A stretch of 64,000 bases of DNA from positions 186,001-250,000 of the forward strand of contig NZ_SOZE01000001.1 in assembly GCF_004519315.1 (NCBI RefSeq), in the 5' to 3' direction. Below, piece after piece: positions 19,863 through 28,371 of the stretch. Within the stretch, counting starts at the first letter, position 1. Every line of letters begins with the position of its first letter. The notes beneath the pieces were generated by a model that worked only from the letters and a program-made list of their open reading frames with translations, had not been told where the DNA came from and searched no databases. Origin of the DNA: Mucilaginibacter psychrotolerans. GTDB lineage: Bacteria > Bacteroidota > Bacteroidia > Sphingobacteriales > Sphingobacteriaceae. The translations under genes and the position numbers were made by a program.

Positions 19863-20759
19863 ATGGCTAATTTAAAAGAAGTAAGGAACAGGATATCATC
19901 AGTAAGCTCTACCCAGCAAATTACCAAAGCCATGAAAATGGTTTCGGCAGCAAAGCTGAAAAGAGCAACCAATGCTATCGTACAATTGCGCCCCTACGCT
20001 AATAAGTTGAAAGACTTGTTGGCAAATCTATCGGCTAGTTTAGAGGATGGCGCATCGCCATACCTGCAGGAACGTGAGCCGGTACGTGTATTGGTTGTGG
20101 TTGTATCATCAAACCGTGGTTTGGCTGGTGCGTTCAACACCAATGTGATCAAAACGGCCAATAACCTCATCGCAGAGAAATACAGCGAACAGCTTAAGGC
20201 GGGCAATGTATCTATCGTAGCCATCGGTAAAAAAAGCCAGGAATATTACCAGCGCCGTAAGTACAACGTTATTGGCAACAATAACGATCTGTACGTGGAT
20301 CTGAACTTTATCAATGCATCGAAGATCACCGAATCGATAATGCAGGGCTTTGTAAATGGCGACTACGACCGCGTAGAATTGGTGTACAATCACTTCCGTA
20401 ACGCAGCGGTACAATACCTGATTACTGAGCAATTGCTTCCTGTACCGAAATCTGAGGCTAAGCCAAAGGAACAGGTAAAAGGCAAGATTGAAGCACAAGT
20501 AGACTATATACTGGAACCTTCGCAGGAAGAGATAGTAGAGCAGTTGATACCAAAGAACATTAAAATACAGTTATACCGCGCAGTATTAGATTCAAATGCA
20601 TCTGAACACGGCGCACGTATGACCGCAATGGATAAGGCAACAGAAAACGCCGGCGATTTGTTGAAAGCTCTTAAACTTTCATACAACCAGGCCCGCCAGG
20701 CAGCCATCACCACTGAGCTTACCGAAATCGTAAGCGGTGCAGCTGCACTAGGTGGTTGA
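19863..20759 (+). CDS. atpG: ATP synthase F1 subunit gamma
   Basis: The 298-residue central-shaft subunit begins MANLKEVRNRISSVSSTQQITKAMKMVSAAKLKRA, the standard gamma N-terminal helix, and ends with the C-terminal helix (MTAMDKATENAGDLL, YNQARQAAITTELTEIVSGAAAL). It is the last gene of this operon. No atpD or atpC follows, so the beta and epsilon subunits must be encoded elsewhere, which is common in Bacteroidota. Confidence 0.97.
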   Translation: MANLKEVRNRISSVSSTQQITKAMKMVSAAKLKRATNAIVQLRPYANKLKDLLANLSASLEDGASPYLQEREPVRVLVVVVSSNRGLAGAFNTNVIKTANNLIAEKYSEQLKAGNVSIVAIGKKSQEYYQRRKYNVIGNNNDLYVDLNFINASKITESIMQGFVNGDYDRVELVYNHFRNAAVQYLITEQLLPVPKSEAKPKEQVKGKIEAQVDYILEPSQEEIVEQLIPKNIKIQLYRAVLDSNASEHGARMTAMDKATENAGDLLKALKLSYNQARQAAITTELTEIVSGAAALGG

Positions 20760-20786
20760 TAAGTTCGACAAGATCACCATGGCATA

Positions 20787-20824
20787 AACAAGAGAGGCTT
20801 TCCATTTGGAAAGCCTCTCTTGTT
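20787..20824 (+). terminator. Strong terminator of the atp operon
   Basis: A perfect 17-bp stem (AACAAGAGAGGCTTTCC and its complement) with an ATTT loop lies between atpG and the convergent toxin gene. The stem ends in A/T on both sides, so it may work in both directions. Confidence 0.9.
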
Positions 20825-20845
20825 AGGAGATTTGCCATCTTCATG

Positions 20846-21322
20846 CTATTCTCCCGCGTATCGTAAAATAGATTCAATTAGCGCTTTTGTGGTTCTGAAA
20901 TTTGTTTTTTCTACTTTTTCAAGTACAGGTTTCAGTACTGCTATCAATCCCGCTTGTTTAGCTTTTAACAAAATGCCTAAAGTTCCTATAATATTTAACC
21001 CAAGCTTTGCAGCCAATTTGCGCGCCTGCATATCATCGATTATCACATAGTCGTTTGTTATTTCTTGTGCGAGAGCTAGCGCGCTGGCTTCTCCGGCATC
21101 AACAATATCTGCAAATTGACTTTGCAGTTTTTTATTAAAAACAGTTATTACTAGCATCCAATGAGGTGCAGCGCTTCCGTACTCTGAAATTATTTCGGGT
21201 GTCGTAATTACTTTTGAAAATAATATGGGAAGTAAATCAAGATGACCAATCTTATCGAGTAGAATTAGACAACTGGCATCCGTAATAACTAAAGCAGCCC
21301 TAGCGGATACTATTGGCTTCAT
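20846..21322 (-). CDS. DUF3368 PIN-like toxin
   Basis: The 158-residue product matches the DUF3368 group of PIN-like nucleases, predicted RNase toxins. It has an acidic N-terminal motif (VITDASCLILLDKIG), EIISEYG, a central GEASALALAQE, and DDMQARKLAAKLGLNIIGTLGIL near the C-terminus, giving the spaced Asp/Glu residues of a PIN active site. The start overlaps the UPF0175 antitoxin gene by 23 bases, the usual arrangement of this toxin-antitoxin pair. Confidence 0.85.
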   Translation of the reverse strand: MKPIVSARAALVITDASCLILLDKIGHLDLLPILFSKVITTPEIISEYGSAAPHWMLVITVFNKKLQSQFADIVDAGEASALALAQEITNDYVIIDDMQARKLAAKLGLNIIGTLGILLKAKQAGLIAVLKPVLEKVEKTNFRTTKALIESILRYAGE

Positions 21323-21530
21323 TGATTACATCTTCAGCGGTGTACTGGAAGTATGGAACATCGAATTGAGCAAGCACCTCCGGAAAATCCCACTTTCTCA
21401 TACCGCACATTTCTGCTGCCTGGCCTAATGATAATTTACCAGCCTCATATAATTTTGCCGCCAAAAAACGGACGGTTTCGTCATGCTCTTTTTCGAGAAC
21501 ATCCGGAACCTGAAGTGTCATTGTGGTCAT
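21300..21530 (-). CDS. UPF0175 antitoxin
   Basis: The 76-residue protein (from the ATG at 21530, MTTMTLQVPDVLE) has the UPF0175 pattern: a short beta strand, then VRFLAAKLYEAGKLSLGQAAEMCGM, a helix-turn-helix-like segment, and a C-terminal YTAEDVINEANSI tail. UPF0175 proteins are the usual partners of DUF3368 toxins, whose gene overlaps this one. The sequence TTTTTG-TTT-ATG just upstream resembles the promoter-at-start pattern seen at other genes of this window. Confidence 0.85.
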   Translation of the reverse strand: MTTMTLQVPDVLEKEHDETVRFLAAKLYEAGKLSLGQAAEMCGMRKWDFPEVLAQFDVPYFQYTAEDVINEANSIR

Positions 21531-21596
21531 AAACAAAAATTAAGCATGATAAAGATACAAAATAATTTTTAGGGCAAGCTACACGGCTAATGAAAA

Positions 21597-21617
21597 GCTC
21601 CCCCTTTAGGGGGCTGG
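21597..21617 (-). repeat. CCTAAAGGGGGAGC repeat at the 3' end of a gene
   Basis: On the minus strand this 21-base unit contains CCCCCTAAAGGGGGAGC. It differs at one base from a copy inside recN (36419-36439). Here it supplies the last codons and the TAA stop of the secreted protein gene at 21606. Confidence 0.8.
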
Positions 21618-22277
21618 GGGGCTCGCCACTGCGTATTCCTTCCACAACTCATCAACACTTTTCCCGGTAACATCCTTCCAGGTATTATCATTATAAGTAT
21701 GCTTGCGCATAATGCCATCTAACTTTTTCACACTGCCTTTTTTAACATAGGTTTCTACCCAAAGCAAAAAGCGGGCAGTTACACGGTAGGCGTTATCATA
21801 GTTTTGTGTGGCTTTATAGGCAGGTAGGCGCCAGTTGGCCGCCTCGTTAGCTATGCCGTGCTCGTTGCGCACGTAGTCGGCAATGCCTTCGGTGAGCCAG
21901 CCTGGGCCGTTGCTATCGCCGTAATCTTGTACAATGTGCATCACCTCATGCGTAACTACATCAATGTCGCCGGGGTGGGCAGTCATGTAGGCCGAACTGA
22001 AAACGACCCGGCCGTTATCCGTAGCGGCCACGCCGTGGTAAGCGGTATCGATAAAAAATCGAACCTTCTTAAGACTTTTCTTGTTGTATTCTTTTACGAT
22101 ACCCGGATAAACGGTAAAGAAGGTGTTGATGAGTTTCTCTTTCAGGGCGTTATCGAAATGCGCGTCGTTACTTGATACGATGAGCGTATAACCGTTTTTT
22201 TTGATGATTTCATCGCCTGCAGCAAAGGCAGTTTGCCCAATAAGGCATATTAAAAAGATAAGGGCTATTTTTGTCAT
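21606..22277 (-). CDS. Secreted basic-secretory-protein-like metallopeptidase
   Basis: The 223-residue protein (ATG at 22277) has a signal peptide (KIALIFLICLIGQTAFA). It carries a zinc-peptidase HExxH motif (THEVMHIVQDYG), followed by GPGWLTEGIADYVRNEHG, as in the plant basic secretory protein family (BSP). The substrate is unknown; it should act in the periplasm or outside the cell. Its C-terminal residues (ASPPAP) and stop codon are provided by an intergenic repeat, so the natural end may have been altered. A near-consensus -7 box (TACTTTAG) ends four bases before the ATG. Confidence 0.8.
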   Translation of the reverse strand: MTKIALIFLICLIGQTAFAAGDEIIKKNGYTLIVSSNDAHFDNALKEKLINTFFTVYPGIVKEYNKKSLKKVRFFIDTAYHGVAATDNGRVVFSSAYMTAHPGDIDVVTHEVMHIVQDYGDSNGPGWLTEGIADYVRNEHGIANEAANWRLPAYKATQNYDNAYRVTARFLLWVETYVKKGSVKKLDGIMRKHTYNDNTWKDVTGKSVDELWKEYAVASPPAP

Positions 22278-22487
22278 GATGCTAAAGTACATATTTGCAG
22301 ATGACTAAAATTTGTTCAACATGAATTTTACAACACGGCTAATTTATCGCCCTTTAAGCGCTCTTTGAAGCACGTATATTCGCGATTAAATATCATATCG
22401 CTCATTTATAAAGGCGTTTTTGATGCGGTTGATTTGCTTAACAAATTTGCCGCTCAAACAAGCCGACACCAGTGAACTAGTGAACAA

Positions 22488-23552
22488 ATGAACAAACTAA
22501 TAGAATGCGTACCCAATTTTAGCGAAGGCGTTAACCTGGATATTATCAAACAAATTACGGACGAGATTATATCGGTCAATGGCGTTTTTTTATTGAATAT
22601 TGACCCGGGCAAAGCTGCCAACCGCACCGTAGTAACCTTTGTGGGTGAACCATCGGCGGTGATACAGGCCGCGTTTTTGGCGATAAAAAAAGCGGGCGAA
22701 CTAATTGACATGAGCAAGCAGAAAGGCGAGCACCCCAGGATGGGGGCCACTGATGTTTGTCCGCTGATACCAATCGCCAATATGACTATGGAAGAGACGA
22801 TGCTATACGCCCGGCAGCTGGCTATACGCGTAGGTGAGGAGTTGGGTATCCCCGTTTACTTGTACGAGCATTCGCAGGCGGATCGAAGCCGGAGTAACCT
22901 TTCGGTAATCCGCGCCGGGGAGTATGAGGGTTTTTTTACAAAGATGAAACAGCCTCAATGGAAGCCTGATTATGGCCCGGCAGAGAACGATGTAAAGCGT
23001 GGTGCCACCGTAATAGGTGCCCGCGATTTGTTGATAGCCTACAACGTAAACCTGGATACCGATAGCGTAAGTGTTGCCAATGCTATTGCTTTTGATGTGC
23101 GTGAGTCTGGCCGGGTAATGCGCAGTGGCGACCCGGTAGCTGGCAAGGTGATAACCGATGAAGATGGCAAGCCCAAGAGGCTGACAGGCACCCTAAAGAG
23201 TGTAAAAGCGATAGGCTGGTACATCAAGGAATATGGTATGGCACAGGTATCTATGAACCTTACCCAAATAGCGGTTGCGCCTATACACCTGGCTTTTATT
23301 GAAGTTTGCAGCAAAGCCGCTGCGTACGGTACACGTGTAACCGGCAGCGAGTTGATAGGGTTGATACCCCTAAAGGCGATGCTTGATGCCGGTAAGTATT
23401 TTGCAGAAGAGGAGGAGTTTGCGCAGGAGCCTGGCGAGCCGGAGCTGGTTGAACTAGCCATCAAAAAGATGGGGCTAGATCAACTTGCCCCTTTTAACCC
23501 CAGGGAACGAATTATCGAATACCTTTTGGAGGATGCAGGAGCAAGTGGTTAA
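22488..23552 (+). CDS. ftcD: Glutamate formimidoyltransferase
   Basis: The enzyme moves the formimino group of N-formimino-L-glutamate to tetrahydrofolate in histidine breakdown. The 354-residue protein begins with the family signature KLIECVPNFSEGVNLDII and contains GEHPRMGATDVCPLIPI, then PVYLYEHSQADRSRSNLSVIRAGEYEGF, and the C-terminal domain with GTRVTGSELIGLIP. It lacks the cyclodeaminase domain of the animal enzyme. No other hut gene is nearby. The start codon follows an ACTAGTGAACAAATGAAC word repeat. Confidence 0.95.
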   Translation: MNKLIECVPNFSEGVNLDIIKQITDEIISVNGVFLLNIDPGKAANRTVVTFVGEPSAVIQAAFLAIKKAGELIDMSKQKGEHPRMGATDVCPLIPIANMTMEETMLYARQLAIRVGEELGIPVYLYEHSQADRSRSNLSVIRAGEYEGFFTKMKQPQWKPDYGPAENDVKRGATVIGARDLLIAYNVNLDTDSVSVANAIAFDVRESGRVMRSGDPVAGKVITDEDGKPKRLTGTLKSVKAIGWYIKEYGMAQVSMNLTQIAVAPIHLAFIEVCSKAAAYGTRVTGSELIGLIPLKAMLDAGKYFAEEEEFAQEPGEPELVELAIKKMGLDQLAPFNPRERIIEYLLEDAGASG

Positions 23553-23644
23553 GGCGTTAGTAATCTGCACTTTAATACAGGTAATGGTTGAACTGTTGAT
23601 TTTTGTAAGAGGTATGTATTAGAAGAGAACAGCAAAATCTGGAG

Positions 23645-23685
23645 AAAAACACAAAAAGGCGCAAATCGCGCCTTTTTGTGTTTTT
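23645..23685 (+). terminator. Bidirectional terminator after ftcD
   Basis: An 18-bp perfect stem (AAAAACACAAAAAGGCGC and its complement) with an AAATC loop lies between the convergent ftcD and nagB-like genes. It has an A run on one side and a T run on the other, so it can serve both. Confidence 0.92.
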
Positions 23686-23699
23686 AAATTATACGCTGC

Positions 23700-25619
23700 T
23701 TAGTAATGATACCTCACAAAGGCCTCCATGGCCGCATATTCGGCCATGCCGAGTTTGTCGTAGTTTACGGCAGTCTCGCGGTTGCGGTCCTCGGCGCGCA
23801 CCCAAAACTCGCGGGCATCGTCGCCGGGGAACACGGGGCGGTCTTTTTGGCTTTGATGCTTGAAGATGGCATCGCGCTTGCGCAAAACCTCGGCAGGGGA
23901 AAGCGGCACCGCCATTTCTATTTCGTGGGTAGCGAACTCGTGCCATGCCCCGCGGTACAGCCACATCCAGCAATCTTGCACCCAATCCTCGGTTTCTTTT
24001 AAGCGTTGCAGGGCAGCCAGGATGACGTTGAAGCATACGATATGCGTACCATTCGGGTCTGCAAAGTCACCTGCCGCGAATACCTGGTGCGGCTTTACCT
24101 TGCGGAGAAGCTCCATAGTTAACAAAATATCCTCTTCGCCTACAGCGTTCTTCTTGGTTTTGCCTGTTTCGTAAAAAGGCAGGGCCTGGAAATGGATGTT
24201 GCTATCGGGCACGCCCGCGAACCTTGCGCCCGCTATGGCCTCCGTTTTACGGATGAAACCTTTTACGTTGCGTATTTCCTGGGTATCAATCTGGTTAGGC
24301 AATTTGTTCTCGATGAAGTGGCGCATCTCCCCATACAATTTCTTCAGTTCCGATGCATCCTCGCCCACGCTTTCTTTGAAGTCGATGGCGAACTCGACAT
24401 ACCTTAGCACATCATCATCCCAAACGGCGGTATTGCCCGATGTTTGGTAAGCTACATGCACATCATGCCCCTGGTCTACCAGGCGGATAAAAGTACCGCC
24501 CATGCTAATCACATCATCATCAGGGTGGGGGGAGAACACAATAGAGCGCTTGCGAGCCGGCTCGGCACGCTCAGGGCGCTGGCTATCGTCGGCACCCGGC
24601 TTACCGCCCGGCCAGCCGGTGATGGTATGTTGTATCTGGTTGAAGATATCGATATTGATGTCGTACACCGGCCCTTGCTCTACGGCTAATTGCGCCATGC
24701 CATGGTTGTTGTAATCTTCTTCGGTCAGTTTCAGTATCGGCTTGCCTACGGCACAGGATAACCAGATCACTGCTTTCTTCTTCAGGTTATTGTCCCAAAC
24801 ACAATCTTTTACCAGCCATGGGGTGTCGAAGCGGGTAAGACCCGATGCTGCGCCTTCGTCAAGCACGAACTCCACATGGTCGGACAACTGCAGGAAGGTA
24901 GCAGGCACGTCTCCTGATATCTCGCCCTCTACGGCTTTGCGTATGATGGATGCTTTCTTAGCGCTCCAGGCCATCAGGATGATCTCGCGGGCCTTGAAGA
25001 TGGTACCAACCCCCATAGTGATGGCTTTGGTGGGCACATTCTGCTTGCCACCGAAATCACGGGAAGCATCGCGGCGGGTCAAATCATCAAGCGTAACCAA
25101 ACGTGTACCCGAGTTAGGGGCGGAACCCGGCTCGTTGAAACCGATGTGGCCGGTACGGCCAATACCCAGTAATTGCAAATCCAAGCCGCCGAGTTCCGAC
25201 AGCTGGCGTTCGTAATCCAAACAGAAAGCAGCAACATCTTCCTGTTCCAGGGTACCATCGGGGATATGTACCAGGTTTTTGTCGATATCGATATGGTCGA
25301 AGAGGTTCTCGTTCATGAAAGTGACGTAGCTCTGGGCAGCATCAGGCTTCATGGGGTAGTACTCATCCAGGTTGAAGGTGATGACATCCTTGAAAGATAG
25401 CCCTTCTTCCTTGTGCAGGCGGATAAGCTCGGCATAAACGCCAATAGGCGTAACGCCGGTGGCTAAACCTAAAACGGTTTGCTGGCCCAAAGCCTGTTTG
25501 CCGCGAATCAAAGCCGCTATGCGTGCCGCTACCGCCAGCGATGCCGCTTTCTGGTCGGCGTAAACGCTAACCGGCAGCTTCTCATAACGTGTCTCTTCCA
25601 GTAAATTTAATCTTGCCAT
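23700..25619 (-). CDS. nagB: NagB-like deaminase fused to PIG-L-type deacetylase
   Basis: The 639-residue protein joins two enzymes. Residues ~20-270 are a glucosamine-6-phosphate deaminase (LGLATGVTPIGVYAEL, the catalytic FNLDEYYPM, and GIGRTGHIGFNEPGS). Residues ~375-620 are a PIG-L/LmbE-type zinc deacetylase (IVFSPHPDDDVISMGG and GDFADPNGTHIVCF). Such fusions are known in Bacteroidota. The combination suggests removal of an N-acyl group from an amino sugar and its deamination to fructose-6-phosphate. The substrate of the second domain is inferred only. A terminator-capped small ORF lies upstream. Confidence 0.93.
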   Translation of the reverse strand: MARLNLLEETRYEKLPVSVYADQKAASLAVAARIAALIRGKQALGQQTVLGLATGVTPIGVYAELIRLHKEEGLSFKDVITFNLDEYYPMKPDAAQSYVTFMNENLFDHIDIDKNLVHIPDGTLEQEDVAAFCLDYERQLSELGGLDLQLLGIGRTGHIGFNEPGSAPNSGTRLVTLDDLTRRDASRDFGGKQNVPTKAITMGVGTIFKAREIILMAWSAKKASIIRKAVEGEISGDVPATFLQLSDHVEFVLDEGAASGLTRFDTPWLVKDCVWDNNLKKKAVIWLSCAVGKPILKLTEEDYNNHGMAQLAVEQGPVYDINIDIFNQIQHTITGWPGGKPGADDSQRPERAEPARKRSIVFSPHPDDDVISMGGTFIRLVDQGHDVHVAYQTSGNTAVWDDDVLRYVEFAIDFKESVGEDASELKKLYGEMRHFIENKLPNQIDTQEIRNVKGFIRKTEAIAGARFAGVPDSNIHFQALPFYETGKTKKNAVGEEDILLTMELLRKVKPHQVFAAGDFADPNGTHIVCFNVILAALQRLKETEDWVQDCWMWLYRGAWHEFATHEIEMAVPLSPAEVLRKRDAIFKHQSQKDRPVFPGDDAREFWVRAEDRNRETAVNYDKLGMAEYAAMEAFVRYHY

Positions 25620-25666
25620 AAAAATTCAGATATATTTTGCTTGTGTTTAACATTCAAAAAATTGGC

Positions 25667-25696
25667 AAAAAAAAATCCCCACCGAAGCGGGGATTT
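25667..25696 (-). terminator. UUCG-tetraloop terminator of a tiny ORF
   Basis: On the minus strand AAATCCCCGC-TTCG-GTGGGGATTT forms a 10-bp stem with a UUCG tetraloop and is followed by about nine T. It lies 11 bases after the stop of the 24-codon ORF at 25707 and some 48 bases before the nagB-like start. Confidence 0.92.
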
Positions 25697-25706
25697 ACCA
25701 ACCAAT

Positions 25707-25781
25707 TTAACTATAAAATTTAATTCCCTTAACGAGGAAAAGAAGTACGCGATATTTAATGATATCAAATTCATCATCCAT
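25707..25781 (-). CDS. Putative 24-residue small protein
   Basis: An ATG-started frame of 24 codons encodes an acidic head (MDDEFDIIKYRV) and a hydrophobic, basic tail (LLFLVKGIKFYS). It is the only plausible coding content upstream of an isolated strong terminator, which implies a short independent transcript or an attenuator in front of the nagB-like gene. It is too short for family recognition. It could be a small membrane-associated peptide, a leader peptide, or chance within a small RNA. Confidence 0.5.
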   Translation of the reverse strand: MDDEFDIIKYRVLLFLVKGIKFYS

Positions 25782-25910
25782 GCAAACTTACTAAAGTTGA
25801 TCTGAAAAAACAAAATACTTCTTAAAATAATTTAAGAAGATTTAATTTTTACTTTGCCATCAATTCAAACCATTTTTTAATTACTTATCTTCATAATTTA
25901 TATTATAGCG

Positions 25911-26141
25911 ATGGTTAAAACGAGCATCACCCCACAGCAAACAGATATCAGTATATCTGTGCCTGAAAAGTATGTTGGCAAAAAGTTAGAAGTGCTGGTA
26001 TACGCCGTTGATGAGTTGATTGATGAAGAGCCAAAGAAACGCGGAATGGCGGATTTTTGGGGAATCATTAGCGATGAAACAGCTAACGAGTTACATAAGC
26101 AAGTAGAAAAATGCCGTAACGAATGGGACAGAGATATTTAA
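25911..26141 (+). CDS. VapB-like antitoxin of a broken pair
   Basis: The 76-residue product has an N-terminal strand region (MVKTSITPQQTDISISVPEKYVGKKLEVLVY) and an acidic or helical C-terminus with RGMADFWGIISDETANELHKQVEKCRNEW, the layout of small Bacteroidota antitoxins paired with PIN-domain toxins. The toxin gene overlaps its 3' end by 19 bases but is truncated and frameshifted, so this antitoxin is orphaned. Confidence 0.7.
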   Translation: MVKTSITPQQTDISISVPEKYVGKKLEVLVYAVDELIDEEPKKRGMADFWGIISDETANELHKQVEKCRNEWDRDI

Positions 26142-26229
26142 TTGATACGAATGTATTGATTGATTTTTTAATGGACGGTTGCCGGAAGATGTTTAAAGTC
26201 TATTGTTTTCTATTGAACCTGTCATTTCG
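26123..26229 (+). pseudogene. VapC-type PIN toxin remnant
   Basis: The ATG at 26123 starts MGQRYLIDTNVLIDFL, the classic PIN-domain N-terminus with its first catalytic Asp. The frame then shifts at a T run (GATTTTTTAATGG; one more T restores DFFNGRLPEDV). A stop interrupts that restored frame, after which SLLFSIEPVIS can still be read, and homology ends. Only about 35 of the ~130 residues survive, so the toxin cannot be functional. Confidence 0.85.
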
Positions 26230-26258
26230 GGCTTAGCGATAGCAAACCCTTATGCACT

Positions 26259-27590
26259 TTAAGCCGCTTCCCGCTTGTTCCTAACGCTCAAATAGTAAAT
26301 CCCAAATCCCAGCGCATAAGCCGCCAGGCAAAACAGCGCGGCGTAAGGGCTCTCTTTAAAGGAGATGAAGATGTTAAGGATAACAAAGCAGTAAGATATA
26401 ATAAAAACGACCGGCACCAGTGGAAACCATTTAATGGTATAAATGCCGGTGATATCCAGGTCGCGGGTTTTCTTTCGCAGGATAAAAATGGATAGCGCTG
26501 CCGCTGTTACGCCAATGATCTCGAAGAACATTACATAGTTCAGCATCTCGCTAAATGAGCTCACAAAAAATAGGATCACCAAAATGGCCGCAACAAAAAA
26601 GCTCATGCCAAATTCCTGTACCTGTGTTTTGGGGTTGATTTTTTTAAATATTGCCGGTAAAATGCCGTCTTCGGCCATGGCATAATAAACACGGGGGCTG
26701 GAGAGTATATTTACGTTTACATAAGCCACTACTGATACGAAAGTAAGTATTGAGGTTACCTTAGCACCAGTAGCACCAAAAATAACGGACGACATGGCCG
26801 CAGCCAGCGTGTGGGTATGCTGTAAACCGCCTAACCCTAGTACCGAAAAATATGCATAGTTGATAGCTAGGTATAAAGCAATAACGATACCTATCCCGAT
26901 GAAAATAGCCCGGGGGATGTTCTTTTTTGCGTTGATGATATCGCCACCAAAATTAATGGTTTGCGCATAGCCCGTATAGGTAAAGAATACAGGAACGAGG
27001 CTGAGTCCGAATGCGGTGATCAAGCTACCTTGATGAGGAGTTGCTACCCATTCTGAAGGAATATAATCGTGCCGGAATATGGCGGTACACAGCAGCAAAA
27101 TCATCCCAACCTTAAAAATAGCAAGTACGTTTTGCGCACGGGCACTCATTTTAATCCCCAAAAAGTTGATGACATATAACAGCAGCACCATGGCAATAGT
27201 GGTAATTTTTGTGCCGGTGCTGTTTTGCAGGCTTTGTGGCAATAACAAGGGGCTGATGTATTCTGAACCCAATAGTGCCACCGCCGCAACGGATGCCGCG
27301 TTGCTGATAACCAGCACCCAGTTGATCATGAAAGCGAATGCGGGATGATAACAATATGAAAAAACTTTATAAAATCCACCTGTGGTGGGGTAGCGGGCAC
27401 CAATTTCGGCAAAGGTAAGGGCGCCGCAAAGGGTAACCAGGCCGCCAAAAATCCAGGCGGCAAAAAAGACTGGGGTATTGCCCGCTCTTGTCGCCACATC
27501 GCTGGGCGTGCCGAAAATACCCATGCCTATTACCAGGCTTATCACAATCATGGTGAGATCGAAACGGCTCAATTTGGGCTTTATGCTCAT
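26259..27590 (-). CDS. APC-family amino acid permease
   Basis: The 443-residue protein has about twelve membrane helices and the APC signature at its start (RFDLTMIVISLVIGMGIFGTPSDVA), GALTFAEIGARYPTTGG in helix 3 and FTYTGYAQTINFGGD later. It should import an amino acid or exchange related substrates across the inner membrane; the substrate cannot be read from sequence. It is a single gene, convergent with the VapC remnant. Confidence 0.9.
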   Translation of the reverse strand: MSIKPKLSRFDLTMIVISLVIGMGIFGTPSDVATRAGNTPVFFAAWIFGGLVTLCGALTFAEIGARYPTTGGFYKVFSYCYHPAFAFMINWVLVISNAASVAAVALLGSEYISPLLLPQSLQNSTGTKITTIAMVLLLYVINFLGIKMSARAQNVLAIFKVGMILLLCTAIFRHDYIPSEWVATPHQGSLITAFGLSLVPVFFTYTGYAQTINFGGDIINAKKNIPRAIFIGIGIVIALYLAINYAYFSVLGLGGLQHTHTLAAAMSSVIFGATGAKVTSILTFVSVVAYVNVNILSSPRVYYAMAEDGILPAIFKKINPKTQVQEFGMSFFVAAILVILFFVSSFSEMLNYVMFFEIIGVTAAALSIFILRKKTRDLDITGIYTIKWFPLVPVVFIISYCFVILNIFISFKESPYAALFCLAAYALGFGIYYLSVRNKREAA

Positions 27591-27702
27591 TTAGCTAATC
27601 GTTTATTTTTTAAATTTATATTATAGGTAAATTGTAAATACTGCTTAAATTCGATTAAATTCGTTTGTTGATTTTTAGTGTTACCTGCTTGATTAAACTA
27701 TT

Positions 27703-28371
27703 TTGAGGCAAATTAAACAAATATTGCTTACCGGCATCTTGTTGTTTTGCGTTGCGCCCGCAATTGCACAGGGTAAAAAGCACCTAATAGGCAAGAAAAA
27801 AACTGCTGTTGCCCAAAAGCTGGAATACGATAGCCCGCAATTAAAGAATTTTAAGGAGATAGCCAGGCGCGCCAACGCTGTGTTCACCTTCCCGAAGGGC
27901 TTCAGGGAGATACCCGCACCCGATGATGAAGATTTCTCCTACGATTATGCCATGGAATTGCCCGGCAAGGAGTTCGAGATATGGTTCCGGGTAAAATCGC
28001 AAAAAGAAAACTATGCATCCTATCTGCGCAATATAGGCAGCAAAGAAAGCGGGCAAGACAACCCCGATTCCTTATACCAGGGCATGGGCACTGCAGAGGC
28101 CATGGGCTTTACCGGCGATAAAAGCGGTTACTTTCAGCGAAGCATCCCGCCCTCGTATTTAGCACGCTATCACGCGGATGCCGGCCGCAGCTACCTGCTC
28201 AACCTGCAGAATATGGCCGTTACCAAACATTATAAGTACGGTTTGCTTATTACCCTGCAGAAGGCCCATACAGGCACCATTATAGCCGTTTGTTTTACCA
28301 ATGATAAAGGCCCGGAGTTTTTCAAGAACATCGATAGGGCCAGCAACTGCATCAAGTTCAACCTCAAGTAG
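27703..28371 (+). CDS. Secreted hypothetical protein
   Basis: The 222-residue protein starts at TTG 27703 with a clear signal peptide (QILLTGILLFCVAPAIAQG). The mature part begins with Lys-rich residues and has a globular pattern: VFTFPKGFREIPAPDDEDFSYDYAMELPGKEFEIWF, then GMGTAEAMGFTGDKSGYFQRSIPP and a Cys near the end (RASNCIKFNLK). I do not recognise a named family; it looks like a periplasmic protein of the kind common in Sphingobacteriaceae. Confidence 0.75.
   Translation: MRQIKQILLTGILLFCVAPAIAQGKKHLIGKKKTAVAQKLEYDSPQLKNFKEIARRANAVFTFPKGFREIPAPDDEDFSYDYAMELPGKEFEIWFRVKSQKENYASYLRNIGSKESGQDNPDSLYQGMGTAEAMGFTGDKSGYFQRSIPPSYLARYHADAGRSYLLNLQNMAVTKHYKYGLLITLQKAHTGTIIAVCFTNDKGPEFFKNIDRASNCIKFNLK

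Noticed and set aside
25607-25813. 68-codon minus-strand frame upstream of the nagB-like gene
   Set aside because: It runs through the strong terminator and has a low-quality composition; the 24-codon frame with a terminator directly after it is better supported.
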